A DNA stretch of 64,000 bases. Source: Conoideocrella luteorostrata. Taxonomy: Eukaryota; Ascomycota; Sordariomycetes; Hypocreales; Clavicipitaceae. Under the pieces are notes generated by a model. That model saw nothing but the letters and a program-made list of their open reading frames with translations, was not told where the DNA came from and searched no databases. Positions 57,162 to 64,000 of the stretch are shown here, piece after piece. The DNA lies in NCBI GenBank assembly GCA_032433595.1, contig JASWJB010000064.1:100876-164875 (forward strand), in the 5' to 3' direction. Each line of letters opens with the position of its first letter. Positions within the stretch are counted from its first letter, which is position 1. A program made the position numbers and the translations under genes.

Positions 57162-58436
57162 AGGATAGCAAAATACAGAGTTTCACCACCTCATTCAATT
57201 ATAGATAACGTGGATGAACAACAAGGTGAAGTAACGGTCGACAGCCCAGAAGCCTTTAGCCACAGCTGGAGAAAGTCCTCCGCACGCGTGTTTGATAAGC
57301 CCACCATCCCGATGTCACTAACGTCCAGTTAATGAGGACAAAGTTCCACCCCGGATCCGAGGTCCGCAGCTCGCAGCAGAATTGACACCCGTCATATTGA
57401 TGAGTGTCCACTCAAAATCACGCCAAGATCGATAGTTAGTGCGTGGTAGCCTCAGCTGAAGCTATTGTCGAGCAAGCGTACGGAAATCTCTCAAGGTGAG
57501 TGGCGTCCTCTCATCTGAACAACCCCGCGTTTGCAAAAGCCGGGGAAGCTCGGCTGTGGAGAAAGGTAAAGTTACAGCTGGGGAACTTACGGCGTAGAGC
57601 GGCAGAGCGGAAAGCATGCCGCGGCTTTGCGGCGACGATCCACCAGAAAACGCCATTTAACTTGGTGTACTTGAACGGAGCAGTTGCTTCTCGGTAAGGT
57701 TAGGGCAATGTTTGGGGGAATGTGGAGATTCTGGTCATCCTCATCAATAAACGGGGGAACGCTGCGACTGGACAGAAGGAATAAAAAACACTTTATTGTG
57801 TTGGGAAGAAGGCAAAATGTTCAACAACATTCACGCAGCCAGAATGGCCCTATTCCATGGAGCTTTCTCTGGCTCTCGAGTAGTTAGTTACTCCAAAGGC
57901 CAATATGGAAGTCGTGCGCGGGAGGTGGTCCCCCGCATTCACCAACATTGCAAGCATCTCAGTCAGCTGTGTGGCTCCTTCAGCAGGGGATTTGTCGAAC
58001 CCGCTGCTCCAAGTCCCGTAGCTCGATTGCCGCCACCTCTGGAGGAGCGGCGTTTTACGACACCTCTAGAGTCCTTGTTCGGTCGCCTTCCTTGTCTCGG
58101 TTCCGATATCGTCTCCGAAGTCAGCAACCACGTAGAGTTACAAGATGCACATTCATATGTGCTCCGTACTGAATAACGAAATGGCCCCATTTCACGGGGA
58201 CGCGGAGCGCAGGACATGCACATATATGAGCCGATGTGACCTCCGGGACATTGTTCCGCATTTCTACTCAAGCTAGCTTCGTAGTACATTTTTGTTATCT
58301 AAACAACCTACAACGTCTGCGCGGGCACATTTCCCAGTTCAATTAAACTTTTACAACCCACTTTGCCCATTTCCATCGTCAACTACCGCCACGTCTTGTC
58401 CAGCTGGCGAGACTGCGCCGCAGGGAACCCTCTGAC
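57162..58436. other. Intergenic, dehydrogenase to transporter
   Basis: About 1.3 kb. A third CGGATCCG site is at 57352-57359. Frames at 57.5-58.3 kb on both strands are arginine-rich and unlike known proteins. No gene supported. Confidence 0.5.
57352..57359. promoter_or_regulatory. CGGATCCG palindrome 3, possible Zn2Cys6 site
   Basis: Third identical copy, about 190 bp after the dehydrogenase stop and 1.1 kb before the transporter ATG. Confidence 0.35.
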
Positions 58437-60482
58437 ATGGTCTCCCACTCTGGCGGATCAACTGAGAAGGTAGCCATGTCGCCCAACGACGACGAATTCG
58501 CCCACCATGCCGCCGGGGTCGTTGAGAAAGCGACCAGCGACAATGAAGATTTGGGCATTGGGACAATCAGCACACCACCAAGCTTCGGTCACATTGACGA
58601 GAAAAAGGTCTTGTTCAAGGTTTGCGACACCAAAGATTGGTCGTTGTGCAGAATTCTGCCATTGGATGAGCTAACACGCATAGATGGACGTCCGACTGAT
58701 TCCCATGCTCGCGCTGCTGTACCTCCTGTCATTTCTCGACCGTAAGTTCTCCTGCAGGACATGCAGAGCCTGTTATGGCAGATAAGCAATCTAACGTCAC
58801 CGTAGGCGGAAACATTGGCAACGCCGAGGTCGAAGGTCTCAGCCAGGATCTCAACATCCTCCCCAACCAATACAACTGGTGCCTCACAGTCTTCTTCTTC
58901 ACCTACGCCGCCTTTGAAGTCCCCAGTAACTTGCTTCTCAAGAAACTCCGCCCTAGTCGCTGGCTGCCCACCATTATGGTCGCCTGGGGTCTGGTCATGA
59001 CCCTTATGGGCCTCGTCCAGAATTATCATGGTCTTTTGATCGCGCGCATCTTTTTGGGTGTCGCCGAGGCCGGCCTCTTCCCCGGCGTTGCTGTAAGTAC
59101 CTTCTTATACCAGAATCACATCCCACAACTGCATCTCGCCAGCTAACCGGCGGCCGTGAAAAGTATTACCTGACCATGTGGTACTGCCGACACGAGATCC
59201 AATTCCGCCAAGCCCTCTTCTTCAGCGCAGCATCCATCGCAGGAGCCTTCAGCGGGCTCCTAGCCTATGCAATTAGCAAAATGAACGGGGTTGCGGGCTT
59301 GGAGGGCTGGCGGTGGATTTTCATTCTCGAGGGTATTGTGACTGTATTGGTCGCCATCAGTGCCTTCTTCCTTATCCATGACTTTCCCGACACGGCAAGC
59401 TTTTTGACTGAAGATGAGAAGGCCTTTGTGATTCATAGGTTGAAGTATCAGGGCCAGGCTAAGATGAGTGGTGGTGGTGGTGGTGGTGGTGGTGATGCTG
59501 GTGGCCACAGCACTGCACAAGTTGCGGAGGCTGAGGAGTTTGAGTGGAAGTACGTGAAGCAGGCATTTGCCGACTGGCAGATTTGGGTAAATATCTTTGT
59601 GTACTGGGGGGTAAGTCCTTCATGATTCCCGCAGTTTTCGCCACGGCCGCCCGCCCGCCCGCCCGCCAGAAGTCCATGTGCTGACCGCGTTGCTCTGCCT
59701 GTAGATCGTGTGTCCTCTTTACGGAATCAGCCTGTTTTTGCCGTCCATCATCAAGAGCCTTAACTATTCGAAGACGGAGGCCCAGCTCATGACGGTGCCT
59801 ATTTACATCACCGCGGCTATACTGGCTGTTATTGTGGCCTTCTGCTCGGATAAGGTTGGCAAGAGGAGTCCGTTTGTCATTGGATTTTTGTTCATGATGC
59901 TCGTGGGGTTCACAATGTGCGTGGTTCTTCTTCGACTGCCCCCTCCGCCGGCAGGCCCGTCTCGCCACTGACATTGAATCCTAGGTGCATTGCTTCCAGT
60001 AACGCCCGTGTCGTGTACGGAGGCGTCTTCATCGCCGCCTGCGCCATCTATCCTGCCTTCCCAGGCGTCATTGCCTGGCTGTCTAACAACCTGTCTGGAA
60101 GCTACAAGAGAAGTGCGGGCATGGCCTTGCAAATTGGCATTGGAAACCTCGGCGGGGTACGTATTTCATCACACCCACCAGTTCGTTATCCATCACACCT
60201 AGCCTAAGCATGTTCTAACGTCTTTTTTTTTGGGGCGGGGGGCAGGCCATGGCATCCAACTTCTACAGAAAAAATGATGGCCCTCGCTTCTTTTTAGGGC
60301 ACGGCCTCGAACTGGGCTTCATCACGGTGGGCATCGTTGCGGCATTCATTCTGATCCTTGGGTACAAGAGGTTGAACAGTAAGCGGGAGAGGGATACCGC
60401 GGCAGGCAAGGATGCGAATTATACGGCGGCGGAGCTGAGTGCAATGGGTGACAAGGCACTGACGTTCAGGTACATGTATTAG
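58437..60482 (+). CDS. MFS transporter, anion:cation symporter (Dal5/Tna1-like) family
   Basis: Seven exons: 58437-58619, 58684-58741, 58806-59092, 59164-59610, 59705-59916, 59985-60156, 60246-60482. Introns of 64-94 bp are in phase; 531 residues. Landmarks: LIPMLALLYLLSFLDRGNIGNA, spanning a spliced junction, is the first membrane segment signature; then FFFTYAAFEVPSNLLLKKLR, ARIFLGVAEAGLFPGVAYYL and EGWRWIFILEG, all typical of the ACS family, and SDKVGKRSPFV in the second half. About 12 membrane segments are expected. The central cytoplasmic loop has eight Gly in a row, coded by a GGT tract at 59470-59493. Known members import nicotinate, allantoate, pantothenate and other carboxylates; the substrate here is unknown. 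Intron 4 contains a CCCGCC-rich tract, and the donor of intron 5 is GTGCGT. Confidence 0.9.
59470..59493 (+). repeat. GGT microsatellite coding poly-Gly
   Basis: Eight GGT codons in a row in the transporter's central loop; length could vary between strains. Confidence 0.8.
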
Positions 60483-61402
60483 TGGGTGCGTGGGTGCGAG
60501 AGCAGAGCCTTGCCAGAAGCACCATTAGCTTTTAATAAAAGGTTGCGGCTGTTTGGATGAAGACGTCGCGGCGTGTGAATGTGCAACGAAGATGACGCTG
60601 CGGGGGAATGGTGGGTGATTGCAGTCAAAGTTGGTGAGGGTCGTGAGGGAGATTGCTCTGCGCATTGGGGCCTCTGCGTTCAGTGCATGTTTTCATCATC
60701 GCGGAGTGCCTATAACTAACTACCCAGGACTCCGAACAGCTGTACAGGACACTCACTCGGATTGCTTGAGCGTTTGGACGGCTCCTTTTTAATAGGAGGG
60801 AGGGATGTTCTGTCTCCTATTCGGACCCCCTCTCTGAACTCACATCAATGTCTTGCCATATGTAGTAGCCCTTCTACTCGTTCACAATGAGTTAACTGAT
60901 GCACATTAACCTCTTGTTGGACCGCTGCGCCAAAGATCAAAACCAATCCAGAAACGGCGGTTGACGCTGAACATCCCCACTGTCCGGCTATATATTGTCA
61001 TCATAGTCATCCTCACATTGGCAAGATATAAGGTCGACATGGAAAGATAGCCAGCCCTAGGGCCGGCGGGCGGGTTCTTCGCCCACTCTGGAGACTCTGG
61101 AGGCGACGCTCGGTGTTCGCATACCGTGGCATTGAGCTATTGCTACATCAGAGCGAGTGACTGTGCAGTTAACTGCCTGTTAGCCTACGTGTCAATTCGC
61201 AGTGTACACAAGCCATACTTCGACGGTACGAGGCTATGTTCACCTTGTGCAAGTACACGCCATTTGCTATTGGACATGCGTCACGACACGTACACATAGT
61301 GGCGTGATACAATTGTGTTGGCAGTAATATTGTTACAATAGAGGGGTATTTAACGTGCTCGGCGCTGGGTAACGAGTACCAATCCATGGTCCGCGAGGCC
61401 CA
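60483..61402. other. Intergenic between convergent genes
   Basis: 920 bp between the 3' ends of the transporter (+) and the monooxygenase (-). No gene seen. Confidence 0.55.
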
Positions 61403-62659
61403 TCACACAGGCTCTTCTCCTGCATGCAACTCCTCATATCGCGGCATCACCCAGTCTTCCTTCTCATCCTTCAACGCCCATTTCTCTATCAACTTAGGAA
61501 ATCCCAGCTTACCGGCCACCCACAGGACGAAATTAGTTACCCTTAATCCCACATATGTCTTCGGTTGTATCCATCCAAAAGTATTGCTGAGAACCTGCCA
61601 CTTGTCTATGTATGGACGTAAAGTGGCATCATAGCCCGTAAAGGCGGCATTCAAATCGCCCTTGCTCTTGGCGATTTCTCCAGCAAGAACGTATGCCCCG
61701 ACCAGTGCTAGTGTTGTGCCCATGCCAGTCATCACCGAAGGACAGAAGCCAGCGTCCCCCAGCAACACGACCCGGCCTGTGGACCAGTTTTTGTTGCGGA
61801 CTTGGAGGACTTCGTGCGCATAAAAGTCGTCGGTTGTATCCATGGCGTCAATCACACGGTCGATTTGGTTCCATCGCAAGGTTTTGAATATATCAGCAAA
61901 CACTGCTTTCTGTTTCGGCGCGTCCTCCTTGAGGGCGGCTTTAATCACGTCGGCATGGCCATGGGTCATAAGGTAGACTTGTCCGAGATCAGGGCTGTGC
62001 CATCTAGTGAGCACGAAGCGCTTCTGTGTCCCGATTATACCCGATGCATGGTCTTGGTCCTCTGCATTTCGTTTGATCGCATAGTAGGCCACGAATGCAC
62101 CAGTGGATCGTAAGAACTGCTCATCTCCGCCCACATCCTTATTTATTGCTCGTCTAATTCGCGACCCTTGTCCATCCGCACCAACGAGCATGTCGTACTC
62201 TTCGAGGCTGCCATCCGACAGCTTCACTTTCACCACATCGCCAACATTCTCAAAACTATCCACGGACAGCCCGAATCTGTAAGTGACTTTTTCTTTGGTC
62301 TTCTCGTACATGATACGGCACAAGTCGCCACGCATGATCTCGAATTCACTAGAGAAACTTTGTGTCTTGCTTCCAGGTTCATGTCTAGGAAAGAAGAGAA
62401 TGGATTGGTTCTTTTCATTGACAAAATCGAAGCCGGCTTCGTCGACAACACGGTCACGAATGTCGTCAAGAATTCCCATGCGTTTGACGGCTTCGATGCC
62501 CTGACGTCGGATGTCGATTTGCTGGCCGCCGAGTCGAAGGGCTTCCCAACGCTCGATGACGGTGCATGAGTGGCCGAGACGTTGGAGCCAGAGAGCCAGA
62601 GCTGGACCGGCGATGCCTGCGCCGACGATGAGAACCCGCAAAGGCCTGTCGTTACTCAT
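61403..62659 (-). CDS. FAD-dependent monooxygenase (group A, PHBH fold)
   Basis: A single exon of 418 residues. I chose ATG 62659 (MSNDRPLRVLIVGAGIAG) because the FAD-binding GxGxxG begins within 12 residues, as usual; the frame is open up to 62788, but that extension has no family features. Three hallmarks appear in order: VLIVGAGIAGPALALWLQRL, the DG motif VGADGQGSRIR, and the GD motif VVLLGDAGFCPSVMTGMGT. The first helix is followed by ERWEALRLGGQQIDIRRQG, seen in many fungal pathway hydroxylases. It would use NAD(P)H and O2 to hydroxylate a small, often aromatic substrate. A TATATAGG box at about 62804-62811 (minus strand) lies roughly 145 bp upstream. It is convergent with the transporter and may belong to the same cluster. 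Confidence 0.9.
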   Translation of the reverse strand: MSNDRPLRVLIVGAGIAGPALALWLQRLGHSCTVIERWEALRLGGQQIDIRRQGIEAVKRMGILDDIRDRVVDEAGFDFVNEKNQSILFFPRHEPGSKTQSFSSEFEIMRGDLCRIMYEKTKEKVTYRFGLSVDSFENVGDVVKVKLSDGSLEEYDMLVGADGQGSRIRRAINKDVGGDEQFLRSTGAFVAYYAIKRNAEDQDHASGIIGTQKRFVLTRWHSPDLGQVYLMTHGHADVIKAALKEDAPKQKAVFADIFKTLRWNQIDRVIDAMDTTDDFYAHEVLQVRNKNWSTGRVVLLGDAGFCPSVMTGMGTTLALVGAYVLAGEIAKSKGDLNAAFTGYDATLRPYIDKWQVLSNTFGWIQPKTYVGLRVTNFVLWVAGKLGFPKLIEKWALKDEKEDWVMPRYEELHAGEEPV

Positions 62660-62803
62660 GATGGCTATATGACAAAGCTCAACACAAGCGGTGAGGAAAT
62701 AAGTGTCCCAGATGTGCAGAGAAGACCGGAGCGATAGTAAAAGAAGGCGGTTGATGAAGGCAGGTTCAGCTGGAAAGGCACAAGGCAAGAGCCATCAGCC
62801 AGC

Positions 62804-62811
62804 CTATATAA
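62804..62811 (-). promoter_or_regulatory. TATA-like box of the monooxygenase gene
   Basis: TATATAGG on the minus strand, about 145 bp before ATG 62659. It supports the shorter protein start, since only a start at or after 62788 would fit behind it. Confidence 0.4.
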
Positions 62812-64000
62812 TTCGCGGTATCCGTTAGGTGCACGCTGCCTCGGTTCTTAAGAAGACACCGAAAGCCGCGAGTGTAACACGACCATTGCACGGTAGTGTG
62901 CCGTACAATCATGCCTGTGTCCATACATTGTTGGGGACAACAATGGCCACGGCGTGCGCCAGGCGCACAGATCAGCAGTGCCTTCCGGTTTTCCGTCCAA
63001 TATTGCAGCGTCGACAATAGCACGGAGTAGATGGTATTGTATCTACCCGTAAGCAATCATGACGTGGGCATCCCATGAATGATGACTCGACATCCATGCC
63101 TGGCGCCGCGCATGCCACCGCTTGGTTTCGCCATGGCTCACCACGAATGCGATCGGAAAGGCGCCGCTAAATGTCGTCCCACACTTCCGGCCCGCGATCC
63201 GACTTAATGTTTGCTCCCGGGTCAGTAAGCAGTTGTTCCTGGTTTCGTTGACTCATTCGAAAGCTGAGCTGACAGAGGCCAGGTGATCAGTCAGTCAGTC
63301 AGTCAGTCACTAACGGATAGCTGCCGCGTGTACAACATCGGCCCCCTGCTCATTCCCAGCCGCAGAGGTGCGGGTTATATACCCGCGAGGCTGTTGACGG
63401 CGTACATTTCGCCATAACTGTAAGTAGATTCCAGACGTGGAGCGCTGTCGCCTGTGTCAGATCGGAGAGGAGCGTATTCCGAAGCAGACTGCGGTTGGAA
63501 ATACCATCAATGTCCGAGGAGCAAATTTAATCACTTGTCTGATGGCAAGCAAGGTGGCTGTGCGACGTCAACCCCGCTGAGCCCGCAGGTTGTTGCAGTA
63601 GTGACGTGACAGCACATCCAGGTTACAGTGGGTGGGGGCATCTTAGAGTCCAGACGGCAAACAACAGCAGTTGCTGTGAGACTTTAGGTTAGGAACGGAG
63701 CCTTTTTTTTTTTTCGTTTTCCGGCTTTTCGCATCGGCGCATTGGTGCTCCTGTGGCATCTTCTGTGTAGATTATAGGCAATAATTGCATACATTCGAGG
63801 AGTCGTCAGAAGGCCTACACTTTTACTCTTTTAGCTGGATGGAACGTTTCTACAGCATCACTCAGGATCAGGCAACTCGGCAAAGACAGCGGTACTACTA
63901 CTAGGAACTCTTTACCACCTGCACTGAAGCCTACGATAATTAGCACATTGAGACAAATGACATTAGAGCAAATGCATGTATTCATTCAACAACAACTGTA
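62812..64000. other. Intergenic to the right edge
   Basis: About 1.2 kb with no gene seen. A TCAG tetranucleotide repeat (nearly six units) lies at 63287-63309 and a T-run at about 63704-63714. CACGGAGTA is present at 63021-63029. Confidence 0.5.
63287..63309. repeat. TCAG microsatellite
   Basis: Five perfect TCAG units plus TCA. Confidence 0.85.

Noticed and set aside
57500..58289. Several arginine-rich frames on both strands
   Set aside because: They overlap each other without codon-like structure and match no family I know.
59459..59974. Minus-strand frame with a His run
   Set aside because: It is the antisense of the transporter's GGT tract and following exon.
1..64000. CRISPR arrays, operons, ribosome binding sites
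   Set aside because: The window is eukaryotic nuclear DNA with spliced genes; no such structures are present.

Overview
This window reads as nuclear DNA of a filamentous ascomycete, most likely a hypocrealean sordariomycete. Coding genes are broken by short introns (55-146 bp) with GTAAGT-type donors, CTAAC/CTGAC-like branch sites and AG acceptors. One tRNA carries a short intron. The gene families are typical of that group: reducing PKS, NACHT-ankyrin, 2EXR, Zn2Cys6, ACS-family MFS, GH47, DUF899, and a relic of a heat-labile-enterotoxin-like protein, a family expanded in insect-pathogenic Hypocreales. Species cannot be told from the window.

Layout. 0-9 kb: the 3' part of a highly reducing polyketide synthase with a terminal condensation domain, cut by the left window edge and by one in-frame stop, followed by a hot-dog acyl-thioesterase gene. 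9-15 kb: a broken aminoglycoside-phosphotransferase-like gene, a secreted protein gene and a secreted SGNH hydrolase with one in-frame TAG. 15-25 kb: a decayed, partly AT-rich zone with dispersed repeats, an intact 2EXR gene and a NACHT-ankyrin pseudogene. 25-30 kb: an HxxxD acyltransferase and a DUF899 protein. 30-39 kb: mostly gene-free and repeat-bearing, with an intron-containing tRNA-Pro, a small cysteine-containing secreted protein and a toxin-like relic. 39-45 kb: more ordinary genome, with a membrane protein, SPT3 of the SAGA complex and a secreted GH47 alpha-1,2-mannosidase. 48-52.3 kb: two related secreted proteins built from three and five copies of a six-cysteine module, with a bulb-lectin relic between them. 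53-62.7 kb: Zn2Cys6 regulator, 3-hydroxyacyl-CoA dehydrogenase, MFS anion transporter and FAD monooxygenase, plausibly one small catabolic or tailoring cluster.

Two decay themes recur. Most premature stops and many differences between repeat copies are C-to-T or G-to-A changes, as expected from repeat-induced point mutation. A short palindrome, TACGGAGTACTCCGTA or part of it, recurs between genes; at one site comparison of two repeat copies shows it as a precise TA-flanked insertion. The best candidates for something not well described are that palindrome and the six-cysteine tandem-module protein pair.
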